Notes: generated by a model from the sequence alone, not told the origin. A stretch of DNA of 64,000 bases from Artemia franciscana (GCF_032884065.1 NC_088879.1:18482489-18546488); one strand, 5' to 3'; shown: positions 38,730 through 50,100, numbered from the stretch's first letter. Numbers and translations are program-made.

Positions 38730-38878
38730 CTAGCTGTTGGGGTGGCGCTTCGTGCCACCCCAACACCTAGTTGGTGGGGGCGCTTTGCGCCCCCCCCCCC
38801 AAGCCCCCTCACGAATGTAAGTCATTACGCGCCATATTAGTTACGCGCCATTGTAGTTGTGTCCCTATGTCCCACCTG

Positions 38879-38880
<2 letters not shown>
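38730..38880 (-). mobile_element. Isolated Helitron 3' terminal module between AT tracts
   Basis: CTAG 38730-38733, hairpin 38735-38765, second hairpin, GCGCGTAA repeats and CACCTGTGAA, bounded on both sides by (AT)n. In the other arm (20715-20865) the module is the end of a complete element; here a new Helitron in the internal (AT)n separates it from its body at 40373-41535. Confidence 0.75.
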
Positions 38881-38968
<88 letters not shown>

Positions 38969-38969
<1 letters not shown>

Positions 38970-40269
38970 TAGCTGTTGGGGTGGCGCTTCGCGCCACCCC
39001 AACACCTAGTTGGTGGGGGCGCTTCGCGCCCCCCCCAAGCCCCCCCGCGCGCGTAAGTCGTTACGCGCCATAATAGTTACGCGCCATTGTAGTTGTGTCC
39101 CTATGTCCCACCTGTGAATATAGATATATATATATATATATGGTTTTAACTACGTAAAACTTGCGAATATACAACATTCTTTGCTGTCCCATTGTCTTTG
39201 CATATAAATAGATTGTCAGGTTATCCCCCTGTTTCCCCCGGTGTCCCCGTTGTAGTTGTGTCCCTGTGTCCCGGTCGTCATTTATATTCCCTGTGTCCCG
39301 GGTCCCGGTCATCATTTGTATCCCGGTGTCCCGGTCTGTATATACATTCGTTTTTTAGTTTTGTTTTTCTCCTTTATTTTTTTCCTTTTTTTTCTTTTTT
39401 AGTTTATTTAGATTTTTAGATTTTTTAGTTTTTTTATTAGTTTTTAGTTTTTTTTTCTTTTTAGTTTTTTTGTAGTTTTTACCTTCTTTTTAGTTTTGTT
39501 AATTTTTTTTTTTACTTGTGTCCTGGTCGTCATTTATACTCCCTGTGTCCCGGTGCTTTGTTGATTGCTAATCGAACATTCCTTTTGTCCTGGTCGCTTT
39601 CTCTTTGAGTGTCGTCGTTTATTTTTTTCTTTTTTAGTTCTTTTAGTTTTTACCTTTTTTAGTTTTTTTTTAGTTTTTAGTTTTTTTAGTTTTTTACCTT
39701 TTTTTAGTTTTTTTAGTTTTTAGCTTTTTTATTTTTTTTATTAGTTTTTAGTTTTTTTGTAGTTTTTGCCTTTTTTTTTAGTTTTTTGTCCTGGTCGCTT
39801 TCTCTTTGAGTGTCGTCATTTATTAGTTTTTTCCTTTTTTTTTTTAGTTTTTTATTGGTTTTTACCTTTATTTTAGCTTATTTTTCAGTTTTTTCCTTTT
39901 TTTTAGTTTTTTTTTATTTTTTATTTTTTTTAGTTTTTTACCTTTTTTTAGTTTTTTTAGTTTTTTTAGTTTTTTAGCTTTTTTACTTTTTTTATTAGTT
40001 TTTAGTTTTTTTTTTGTAGTTTTTGCCTTTTTTTAGTTTTTTCAGTTTTTTTTTAGTTTTTTATTGGTTTTTACCTTTATAGTTTTTTTAGTTTTTTAGC
40101 TTTTTTATTTTTTTTATTAGTTTTTAGTTTTTTTTGTAGTTTTTGCCTTTTTTTAGTTTTTTCAGTTTTGACGTCACCTAATCCAGTTTTTTCAGGTGAC
40201 GTCACCTGACACATCCATCCACACATCCATCCACACATCCATCCACAGACAACTTATTTTTATATATAT

Positions 40270-40272
<3 letters not shown>
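38969..40272 (-). mobile_element. Complete non-autonomous Helitron (~1.3 kb) in (AT)n, filled site
   Basis: Minus orientation, CTAG 38969-38972, hairpin 38974-39004, 5'-TC at 40272, palindrome CAGGTGACGTCACCTG at 40193-40208. The interior matches 14354-15622. The inverted arm has an uninterrupted (AT)n (20542-20714) at the same place. Confidence 0.9.
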
Positions 40273-40367
<95 letters not shown>

Positions 40368-40372
40368 TTTTA

Positions 40373-41535
40373 ACTACGTAAAACTTGCGAATATACGACA
40401 TTCTTTGCTGTCCCATTGTCTGTGCATATAAATAGATTGTCAGGTTTACCGACTCTTGAACATGCAACATATAATGGTCCAGGGGAAAACAATCCGTATT
40501 CAGATCTATACCTCATGATTCTAATGATTGCCCTTGAGCTTTGCTGATGGTGATTGCTAATCGACGATTCTCTGTGTCGCCGTCGTCATTTATATATCCC
40601 CGTGTGCCCCAAGGTGTCCCGGTCGTCATTTATATTCCATGTGTTCCGGTCGTCATTTATGTCCCGGTGTCCCAGTCTGTGAATTCTCTTTGAGGGTCCC
40701 GGGCGTCATTGATATTCCTTGTGTCCCGGTCGTCATTCGTGTCCCGGTGTCCCAGTCTGTATATACATTCGTTTTTGAATTGGTATTTTTTTAGGTTTTA
40801 GTTTTCTGCCTTTTTTTTTAGTTTTTTTAGTTATACATCATGATTCTAATGATTGCCCTTGAGCTTTGTTGATGGTGATTGCTAATCGAACATTCTCTGT
40901 CTCCCCATCGTCATTTATATATCCCCCTGTGCCCCCCGGCGTCCCCGTTGTAGTTGTGTCCCTGTGTCCCGGTCGTCATTTATATTCCCTGTGTCCCGGT
41001 CGTCATTTGTATTCCGCTGTCCCAGTCTTTTCTTTTTTCTTTTTAGTTTTTTTTTATTTTTATTTTTTTAGTTTTGTTTTTCTCCTTTATTTTTCTTTTT
41101 GTTTCCTTTTTTTAGTTTTTTTTATTTTTTAGTTTTTTTTTAGTTTTTTAGCTTTTTTAGTTTTTTTATTAGTTTTTAGTTTGTTTTTTTCTTTTTAGTT
41201 TTTTTGTAGTTTTTACCCTTTTTTTAGTTTTTTTTTAACTTATGTCCTGGTCGTCATTTATACTCCCTGTGTCCCGGTCGTCATTTGTGATGGTTTGTTG
41301 ACGGTGTTTTGTTGATGGTGATTGCTAATTGAACATTCCTTGTGTCCCGGTCGCTTTCTCCTTGAGTGTCCCGGTCGTCATTTATATTCCCTATGTGCCG
41401 GTGTCCTGGTCGTCATTTGTGTCCCAATGTAATTTCGTAATTTCGTCAGTCGAAAACATGACGTCAGCCAACACAGAAACATGACGTCACCTGATCCACA
41501 GACAGACAGACAGACAACTTATTTTTATATATAGA
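40373..41535 (-). mobile_element. Inverted copy of the 19368-20541 Helitron body
   Basis: Minus orientation, 5'-TC at 41535, helicase relic at 40373-40570. The terminal module that belongs to it is displaced to 38730-38880 by the inserted element. Confidence 0.8.
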
Positions 41536-41553
41536 TATATATATATATATATA

Positions 41554-41997
41554 TCTATATATATAAAAATAAGTTGTCTGTCCGTTACGCCAGATTATAT
41601 TTTCTATATATATAAAAGAAAACAAACTAGAATGTAAAAACTGGAAATTGCATAAATATTTCGAAATATTTTGACAATAGATTAAAGTAATTCGAAAAAA
41701 GAAAAATGGTAAAAAACTAAAAAAAAACTAAAAAGAAAAAACTAAAAAAAAATTAAAAATTGAAAAAATAAAAAAAAGAAAAAACCCAAAAAGAAAAAAC
41801 ATAAAAAAATAAAAAAGATAAAAAACTAAAAAAAACTAAAAAAGCTAAAAAACTAAAAAAAAAAGAAAAAACTAAACAAACTGGGAATTGCACAAATATT
41901 TCAATATATTTTGACAATATATATAAAAATCTATTTATATGGACAGACAATAGGACAGCGAAGAATGTTGTATATTCGCAAGTTTTACGTAGTTAAA
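41554..41997 (+). mobile_element. Nested Helitron 5' ends, inverted copy of ~18.9-19.35 kb
   Basis: 5'-TC at 41554, interrupted after CCGTTACGCCAGATTATATT by the second-family 5' end at 41602. Then A-rich array, TGACAATA.ATTAAAGTAATTC and a helicase relic (41930-41996). Confidence 0.65.
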
Positions 41998-42006
41998 TAT
42001 ATATCT

Positions 42007-43045
42007 ACTAGCTGTTGGGGTGGCGCTTCGCGCCACCCCAACACCTAGTTGGTGGGGGCGCTTCGCGCCCCCCCCAAGCCCCCCCCGCGCGCGTAAGTCG
42101 TTACGCGCCATAATAGTTACGCGCCATTGTAGTTGTGTCCCTATGTCCCACCTGTGAATATAGATAGATATATATATATGGTTTTAACTACGTAAAACTT
42201 GCGAATATACAACATTCTTTGCTGTCCCATTGTCTTTGCATATAAATAGATTGTCAGGTTTACCGACTCTTGAACATGCAACATATAATGGTCCATGGGA
42301 AAACAATCTGTATTCAGATCTATACCTCATGATTCTAATGATTGCCCTTGAGCTTTGTTGATGGTGATTGCTAATCGACCATTCCCTGTCCCGGTGTCCC
42401 GGTCGTCATTTACATCCCCCTGTTTCCTCCGGTGTCCCCGTTGTAGTTGTGTCCCTGTGTCCCGGTCGTCATTTATATTCCCTGTGTCCCGGTCGTCATT
42501 TGTATCCCGGTGTCCCGGTCTGTATATACATTCGTTTTTCAGTTTTGTTTTTCTCCTTTATTTTTTTCCTTTTTTTTTCTTTTTTAGCTTATTTAGATTT
42601 TTAGATTTTTTAGTTTTTTTATTAGTTTTTAGTTTTTTTTTCTTTTTAGTTTTTTGTCCCGGTCGTCATTTATATCCCCCTGTTTCCCCCGGTGTCCCCG
42701 TTGTAGTTGTGTCCCTGTGTCCCGGTCGTCATTTATATTCCCTCTGTCCCGGTCGTCATTTGTATCCCGGTGTACCGGTCTGTATATACATTCGTTTTTT
42801 AGTTTTGTTTTTCTCCTTTATTTTTTTCCTTTTTTTTTCTTTTTTAGTTTATTTAGATTTTTAGATTTTTTAGTTTTTTTATTAGTTTTTAGTTTTTTTT
42901 TCTTTTTAGTTTTTTTGTAGTTTTTACCTTCTTTTTAGTTTTGTTAATTTTTTTTTTTACTTATGTCCTGGTCGTCATTTATACTTTCTTTTTTAGTTCT
43001 TTTAGTTTTTACCTTTTTTAGTTTTTTTTAGTTTTTTAGAAAACT
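42007..43045 (-). mobile_element. Non-autonomous Helitron 3' part
   Basis: Minus orientation: CTAG 42007-42010, hairpin 42012-42042, helicase relic (42180-42385), then two rounds of minisatellite and T-rich array (42385-43040). It resembles 52700-53527 read in reverse. The 5' end is replaced at about 43045 by the inverted copy of the 16.6-18.2 kb block. Confidence 0.75.
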
Positions 43046-44610
43046 AAAAACTAAAAAAGAAAAAACTAAAAAAAAAGGAAAAAACTGAAAAATAAGAGAA
43101 AAAGAAAACTAAAAAAATATTAATAAATATAAAAAATATAAATATAAATATAATATAAATTAGCATTCAACAAAGCACCGAGACACAAATGACGACCGGG
43201 ACACAGGGAGTATAAATGACGACCAGGACATAAGTAAAAAAAAAAACTAAAAAAACTAAAAAAATGGTAAAAACTACAAAAAAACTAAAAACTAATAAAA
43301 AAACTAAAAAATCTAAAAATCTAAATAAACTAAAAAAGAAAAAAAAAGAAAAAAGGAAAAAAATAAAGGAGAAAAACAAAACTAAAAAACGAATGTATAT
43401 ACAGACCGGGACACCGGGATACAAATGACGACCGGGACACAGGGAATATAAATGACGACCGGGACACAGGGACACAACTACAATGGGGACGCCGGAGGGC
43501 ACAGGGGGATATAAATGACGACCGGGACACCGGGACACAAGGAATATAAATGACGCCCGGGACACTCAAAGAGAAATCACAGACTGGAACACCGGGACAC
43601 AAATGACGACCGGGACACAGGGAATATAAATGACGACCGGGACACAGGGACATAACTACAAAGGGGACGCCAGGGTGCACAGGGGGATATATAAATGACG
43701 ATGGCGACTCAGGGAATGGTCGATTAGCAATCACCATCAACAAAGCTCAAGGGCAATCATTAGAATCATGAGGTATAGATCTGAATACGGATTGTTTTCC
43801 CATGGACCATTATATGTTGCATGTTCAAGAGTCGGTAAACCTGAAAATCTATTTATATGCACAGACAATGGGACAGCAAAGAATGTTGTATATTCGCAAG
43901 TTTTACGTAGTTAAAAACACATATATATATATATATTTAATTTGAATTTTTATTAATTTTTTTTAGTTTTTTCCTTTTTTTCTTTTTAGTTTTTTATTGG
44001 TTTTTACCTTTATTTTAGCTTATTTTTCAGTTTTTTCCTTTTTTTTAGTTTTTTTTTATTTTTTATTTTTTTTGGTTATTTACCTTTTTTTAGTTTTTTA
44101 AGTTTTTTAGTTTTTTAGCTTTTTTACTTTTTTTATTAGTTTTTAGTTTTTTTTTTTGTAGTTTTTTGCCTTTTTTTAGTTTTTTCAGTTTTTTTTTTAG
44201 TTTTTTATTGGTTTTTACCTTTATTTTAGCTTATTTTTCAGTTTTTTTCCTTTTTTTTAGTTTTTTTTGGTTTTTAGTTTTTTTAGTTTTTTACCTTTTT
44301 TTAGTTTTTTTAGTTTTTTTAGTTTTTTAGCTTTTTTATTTTTTTTATTAGTTTTTAGTTTTTTTTGTAGTTTTTGCCTTTTTTTTAGTTTTTTAGCTTT
44401 TTTATTAGTTTTTAGTTTTTTTTGTAGTTTTTGCCTTTTTTTAGTTTTTTTAGTTTTTTAGCTTTTTTATTTTTTTTATTAGTTTTTAGTTTTTTTTGTA
44501 GTTTTTGCCTTTTTTTAGTTTTTTCAGTTTTGACGTCACCTGATCCAGTTTTTTCAGGTGACGTCACCTGATCCATCCACAGATCCACACACAGACAACT
44601 TATTTTTATA
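43046..44610. mobile_element. Inverted copy of the 16.57-18.2 kb Helitron block
   Basis: 43046-43919 is plus-oriented (array, minisatellite, helicase relic ending GTAGTTAAAAACAC). 43940-44608 is a minus-oriented T-rich array with CAGGTGACGTCACCTG at 44555-44570 and a 5' leader. The two meet in a short AT tract at about 43921. Confidence 0.7.
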
Positions 44611-44741
44611 TATCTTCTATATATATAAAAATAAGTTGTCTGTCTGTGGATGTGTGGATGGATGTGTGGATGGATGTGTCAGGTGACGTCATGTTTCGGC
44701 TGACGTCATGAAATTAGTTGCCGTCATTTTTGCTTTGAAGG

Positions 44742-44876
44742 TGACGTCATTCAAGTTATATAAGACATATGTTCGCCGTCATGTTTCGGCTGACGTCATG
44801 AAATTAGCTGCCATCATTTTTGCTTTGAAGGCATCATTTTTGCTTTGAAGGCGTGACGTCATTCAAGTTATATAAG
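44742..44876 (+). promoter_or_regulatory. Duplicated CRE + TATA module upstream of RepHel copy B
   Basis: TGACGTCA at 44742-44749 is followed 7 nt later by TATATAAG at 44757-44764. The unit recurs with TGACGTCA at 44854-44861 and TATATAAG at 44869-44876. Both are preceded by CATTTTTGCTTTGAAGG. The second TATA is 26 nt before the ATG at 44903. TGACGTCA is the CREB/ATF consensus. Promoter function is inferred from the arrangement. Confidence 0.6.
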
Positions 44877-44902
44877 ACGGATGTTCGTGTAGAATTCTAT
44901 TA

Positions 44903-47900
44903 ATGCTTAAGTTTATAATGACTGATGAAGATGCTCAAAGAGTCTATGCCAGAAAACTTGCTGGTGATAGAGAAAGTCAGAAAAGAAAGCGTGCCGAGGA
45001 ACTACCAGAGCAACGCGAAAGCAGACTTGCTGCTAAAAGAGAAAGTGAAAAAAGAAAGCATGCCGAGGAACTACCAGAGCAACGCAGAAGCAGACTTGCT
45101 GCTAAAAGAGAATGTGAAAAAAGAAAGCATGCCGAGGAACTACCAGAGCAACGCAGAAGCAGACTTGCTGCTAAAAGAGAATGTGAAAAAAGAAAGCATG
45201 CCGAGGAACTACCAGAGCAACGCGAAAGCAGACTTGCTGCTAAAAGAGAAAGTGAAAAAAGAAAGCATGCCGAGGAACTACCAGAGCGACGCAGAAGCAG
45301 ACTTGCTGCTAAAAGAGAATGTGAAAAAAGAAAGCATGCCGAGGAACTACCAGAGCAACGCAGAAGCAGACTTGCATGCCGAGGAACTACCAGAGCAACG
45401 CGAAAGCAGACTTGCTGCTAAAAGAGAAAGTGAAAAAAGAAAGCATGCCGAGGAACTACCAGAGCAACGCAGAAGCAGACTTGCTGCTAAAACAGAATGT
45501 GAAAAAAGAAGGCGGGCCGAGGAATTACAAGAACAGCAAGAAATCAGGCTTGCTGCTGATAGAGAAAGTAAGAAAAGAAAGCGTGCCGAGGAATCAAAAG
45601 ACCAGCAGGAAATCAGGCTTGCTGCTGATAGAGAAAGTAAGAAAAGAAAGCGTGCCGAGGAATCAGAGCAATCTGAAAGTTATCGCCTGGCATTCAGGTA
45701 CAACCCAGTCGATGATTATAGCTTGAGTAGCTGTGTTCAAATCGGGACAATGTCCAAAATTTGTCCCTATTGCAAGGCCTTGAAATTCAATGGTGAAACA
45801 ATGGGAATGTGTTGCGCCTCAGGAAAAGTTAAACTTCCTCTATTGGCTGCACCACCAGAGCCATTGAAGACTTTCCTTACTGGAACTACGTCAGAATCTA
45901 AGCGTTTTTTGTCAAAAATCAGACAATACAACTCATGTTTCCAAATGACGTCGTTTGGAGCCCAAATCGAAAATCCAGATCAATTTATGTCTACTTTTAA
46001 AGTAAAAGGGCAAATTTATCATAAAGCAGGGTCCCTTCTACCATTATTAGGCGAGAATCATAAATTTTTACAATTGTACTTCATCAGTGATAGAAATTCT
46101 GAATTGAATGCACGTTGCGAAATTTCTCCCAACGTTGAAAGGACAATCGTTTCCCAATTGCAACATCTTTTCCACGAAAATAATAATTTAGTGAGTCTGT
46201 TCAAAACAGCCATCGATTTGATGCCTACTGATACTCATAAAATTGTTATTTCCGCTGACAAAACGCCTCCTGGCCAACATGTGCGTAGATACAATGCTCC
46301 GACTATCGACGAAGTGGCAATCGTTATGGTCGGTGATCAGTTTTTACCTCGAGATATTATTCTACATAAGCGAAACGCCCAGTTGTTAAGAATTGCTGAA
46401 ACTCATCGATGCTACGATGCCCTACAATATCCTATCATTTTTTGGGATGGAGCCGACGGCTATCACTTTAATATTAAATTGATGAATCCAGCCACTAACA
46501 AAGAAATGAATAAGAAATGCAGTGTAATGCATTATTATTCCTATAGACTAATGATTCGGCAGGATGAAGAAAATTATATTTTAAAATGCCGTGAATTGTT
46601 TCACCAATTTGTCGTGGATATGTATGCAAAAATTGAATCAGAACGTTTGCTATATATCCGCCTGAATCAGACCAAGCTCCGCTCTGAACAATACATTCAT
46701 TTGCGAGATGCAGTTATAAATGACGGTAATACCACAAACGTTGGAAGATTAACAATTTTACCTTCGTCATATGCTGGCAGTCCACGTCATATGCATGAAT
46801 ATGCTCAAGATGCTACCTACCTTGTAAAACATGAAGTGTTTGGGTCAGTGCGATGCTGGATGTACTCAGTGGAATGGCAAAAACGAGGTTTGCCACACGC
46901 ACATATACTAATCTGGCTACATAAAAAAATTACTTCAAACGAAATTGATGATGTGATTTCCGCTGAAATACCTGATAAAAATGTCGATAAGGGGTTACAT
47001 GATATTATTGTAAAAAATATGATACATGGACCTTGCGGTGCACTGAACGAAAATTCACCATGCATGGCCAAAGGAAGGTGCACAAAGCAATATCCTCGAC
47101 TTTTAGTACCCACAACAATTACTGGCAATGATGGTTACCCACAATATAGAAGAAGATCTACTGAAGATGGCGGTAAAACAGCAATAATAAAGAAGCGTAA
47201 CGGTACCACCATCGAAGTAGATAACCAGTGGGTTGTTCCATATTCCCCTTTATTATCCAAAACATTTAATGCACATATAAAAGTTGAATACTGTAACTCC
47301 GTAAAGGCAATAAAATATATATGTAAATACGTCAACAAAGGCAGTGACATGGCAGTTTTTGGCTTGCAGTCCGAAATCAAAGATTTCGATGAAATCGTAG
47401 AATATCAGGCTGGAAGATACATAAGCAGTAATGAAGCTGTTTGGCGAATTCTTTCATTTCCGATACATGAACGTAGTCCAGCTGTTGTTCACTTAGCGGT
47501 ACATTTACAGAATGGTCAACGTGTTTATTTCACGGAAACCAACGTGCAACAAAGAGTCCTGAATCCACCGGATACAACATTAACAGCTTTTTTTTCGCTT
47601 TGCAAAAATGATTCTTTTGCGAAAAAACTGCTGTATACTGAAGTGCCTTCGTATTACACGTGGAATACTAAAAATAAAGTATTTGAACGTCGAAAACAGG
47701 GTAAGTCAGTCGACGGCCAACCTACCATCTTCAAAGATACCACGATAGGAAGACTCTACACCGTTCACCCCAATCAACATGAATGCTTCTTTCTACGCCT
47801 GCTTTTGGTGAATGTACCCGGTCCGACATCCTTTGAGTATTTGAGGACTGTAAATGGTACTATACATGACACTTACCGTAGTGCATGCCAAGCTCTGAAT

Positions 47901-49676
47901 TTATTGGAGAATGACCAACACTGGGATAACTGCATCAATGACGCGTGCGAAACGTCAACCCCAAGTCAAATTCGTGCATTGTTTGGCATCATTTTAACAA
48001 CTTGCTCTCCATCAGCTCCTACAGAGTTATGGGAAAAATATAAGTCAAAAATGTCCGAAGATATACTTCATCGAAAACAGTTAGAGACGTCAGACATGAC
48101 TTTTGATTTTACACCAGAAATTTATAACTACACTTTAGTTGTTATAGAAGATATTTGCATAAGTATGGCAAACAAACCTCTTCAGGGTTTGGGAATGCCT
48201 TCACCTAACCGTATCGCTGCTGTTTCGACATGTGTAGAATTGGATCGTGAACAAAGTTACAGTACGAGTGATCTATTGTCGTATGTACAAAATAACATTT
48301 CCAAGTTAACGTCGGAACAAAAAGACATTTATGATACGATAATGCATTGTGTCGATAACAACGTTGGAGAAATTTTCTTTTTGGATGCGCCAGGAGGTAC
48401 TGGTAAAACGTTTGTGATAAAACTGATTCTGGCATCAATTCGATCTAAAAATGATATAGCGTTGGCAATTGCGTCGTCCGGAATAGCCGCAACATTGCTG
48501 CCTGGTGGAAGAACTGCTCATTCCGCTTTGAAATTGCCTCTGAACTTGCATTCTACAGAAACTCCCACGTGCAATATTTCCAAATCATCTGGGATGGGTA
48601 AAGTATTGCAGCAATGCAAACTTATTATTTGGGATGAGTGCACAATGGCACACAAAAAATCGCTCGAGGCTCTGGATCAATGCTTGAAAGATTTAAGAGG
48701 GAATTCGAAACCCTTTGGCAGCACATTAATATTGCTTGCAGGAGATTTCAGGCAAACATTACCTATAATACCTAGATCAACTCCTGCAGACGAAATGAAT
48801 GCTTGCCTGAAAAATTCTAATTTATGGGCACACGTAAAAACATTAAAATTAACTACAAATATGCGTGTCCGATTGCAAAACGATGACTCTGGTCAAACAT
48901 TTTCAGATCAATTGCTAGCAATGGGAAACGGAAAGCTCCCAGTAGACTCAATTTCAGGACGTATACAACTACCTGCTGATTTCTGTAATTTAGTGACGTC
49001 CAAAAATGAATTGATTGAAAATATATTTCCGAATATTCTAAAAAATTATAAAAATAATAAATGGCTAAGTGAAAGAGCGATTCTCGCACCCAAGAATATA
49101 GACGTCCACGAAATCAACAATATTGTTTTGACCAAGATTCAAGACCAGGCAGTCCTTTACAAGTCAGTCGACACAGTTTTGGAACCAAATGAAGCGGTTA
49201 ATTATCCATCTGAATTTTTAAATTCCATAGATCTTTCAGGGTTTCCACCACACGTGCTACAACTAAAAATAGGCGTACCAATAATATTGTTACGTAACAT
49301 AAACCCACCAAAGCTTTGCAATGGCACTCGACTTGCCGTAAAAAAAACAATGGAAAACCTAATAGAGGCCACAATCCTGACAGGGCCTTTTGAGGGTGAG
49401 GCTGTTCTTATTCCTCGCATTCCCATGATTCCAACAGATCTGCCTTTTCAATTTAAAAGATTGCAATTCCCAATTCGATTAGCATTTGCAATCACCATTA
49501 ACAAAGCTCAAGGTCAATCATTAGAAAAATGTGGTATTGATCTTAATACTGATTGTTTTTCCCATGGACAATTGTACGTTGCATGTTCGAGGGTCGGTAA
49601 ACCTGACAATCTATTTATATGCAGCGAGAATTGGACAGCGAAGAATGTTGTATATTCTCAAGTTTTACGAAGTTAG
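44903..49676 (+). pseudogene. Helitron RepHel, copy B (longest open frame, two key defects)
   Basis: Rep-helicase for rolling-circle transposition. The true start is ATG 44903 (MLKFIMTDEDAQRVYARKL), as in copies A and D. Eleven 69-nt basic coiled-coil repeats follow, but a 29-nt deletion at 45375 shifts the frame. The long open frame beginning at 44925 (1,583 codons) is therefore out of frame for its first 150 residues and correct afterwards. In its numbering: CPYC 280-283 and CC 296-297, HUH His658/His660 (PHAHILIWL), tyrosines 798 and 802 (YICKY), Walker A GGTGKT 1157-1162, Walker B DE 1237-1238, GDFRQ from 1273, KAQGQ from 1527, Arg1556 in CSRVG. A 162-nt in-frame deletion at about 46815 removes 54 residues including Rep motif 1 (FITFTCNQSWDEI). 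It ends VLRS-stop. Helicase motifs are intact; the Rep domain is not. Confidence 0.92.
44970..45665 (+). repeat. 69-bp coding tandem repeat (basic coiled coil)
   Basis: Eleven units marked by GCCGAGGAA at 44993, 45062, 45131, 45200, 45269, 45338, 45378, 45447, 45516, 45585 and 45654. Spacing is 69 bp except one of 40 bp, the 29-bp deletion. Each encodes a 23-residue unit like KRKHAEELPEQRRSRLAAKR. Copy D has five units and copy A four. Confidence 0.9.
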
Positions 49677-49752
49677 TTGTATTTCGGAACAGACTGTTGT
49701 ATATTCACAAGTTTTACGTAGTTAATTTGTATTGTATCTATCTATCTATCTA

Positions 49753-50095
49753 TCTATATAAAAACGAGTTGTGTGTATGCATGTTTGTTTGTTTGTAAAA
49801 AGAACGTTTGCATATGACGTCATTATTAGTACATACGGCTTTGTATATGGACAGACAATGGGAAAGCCAAGAATGTTGTATATTCGCAATTTTTACGTAG
49901 TTTGAAACACATATATAAATCTATCTATATTCACAGGTGGGACACAGGGACACAACTACAATGGCGCGTAACTAATATGGCGCGTAACTAATATGGCGCG
50001 TAACGACTTACGCGCGCGGGGGGGCTTGGGGGGGGCGCGAAGCGCCCCCACCAACTAGGTGTTGGGGTGGCGCGAAGCGCCACCCCAACAGCTAG
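49753..50095 (+). mobile_element. Small Helitron-like unit forming the 3' end of the long element
   Basis: Starts TCTATATAAAAACGAGTTG, has TGACGTCA at 49815, a second relic of the helicase end (GACAATGGGAAAGCCAAGAA), then TCTATATTCACAGGTGGGAC and the terminal hairpins to CTAG. The same unit follows RepHel in copies A, D (partial), E and F, so it spread as part of the long element. Confidence 0.65.
49984..50095 (+). other. Helitron 3' terminator: two GAA-loop hairpins and CTAG
   Basis: An inverted repeat GCGCGTAA-CGAC-TTACGCGC (50000-50019) is followed by hairpin 1 at 50031-50049 (GGGGGCGC, loop GAA, GCGCCCCC), ACCAA, an internal CTAG, then hairpin 2 at 50060-50090 (14-bp stem TGTTGGGGTGGCGC, loop GAA), one G, and terminal CTAG 50092-50095. 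Equivalent ends are at 20865, 32543, 53527, 57991 and 59517 (plus) and 14354, 38730, 38969 and 42007 (minus). Confidence 0.9.
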
Positions 50096-50100
50096 TATAG

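Larger units (their letters stand above)
44616..50095 (+). mobile_element. Full-length Helitron carrying RepHel copy B (~5.5 kb)
   Basis: 5'-TC at 44616 (TCTATATATATAAAAA, GTTGTCTGTCTGTGG) and 3'-CTAG at 50092-50095. Order: leader with TGACGTCA sites, duplicated promoter-like module (44742-44876), RepHel (44903-49676), a repeat of the helicase end (49690-49722), (TATC)n, the 5' leader of a small Helitron (49753) and the shared terminal module. It has both ends and a long gene but the protein is defective (see RepHel entry). Confidence 0.9.

Noticed and set aside
44925..45374. N-terminal 150 residues (MPRNYQSNAEADLLLKE repeats) of the 1,583-codon frame as a novel domain
   Set aside because: The neighbouring frame from 44903 matches the start of copies A and D; this stretch is the same coding repeat read out of frame up to a 29-nt deletion.
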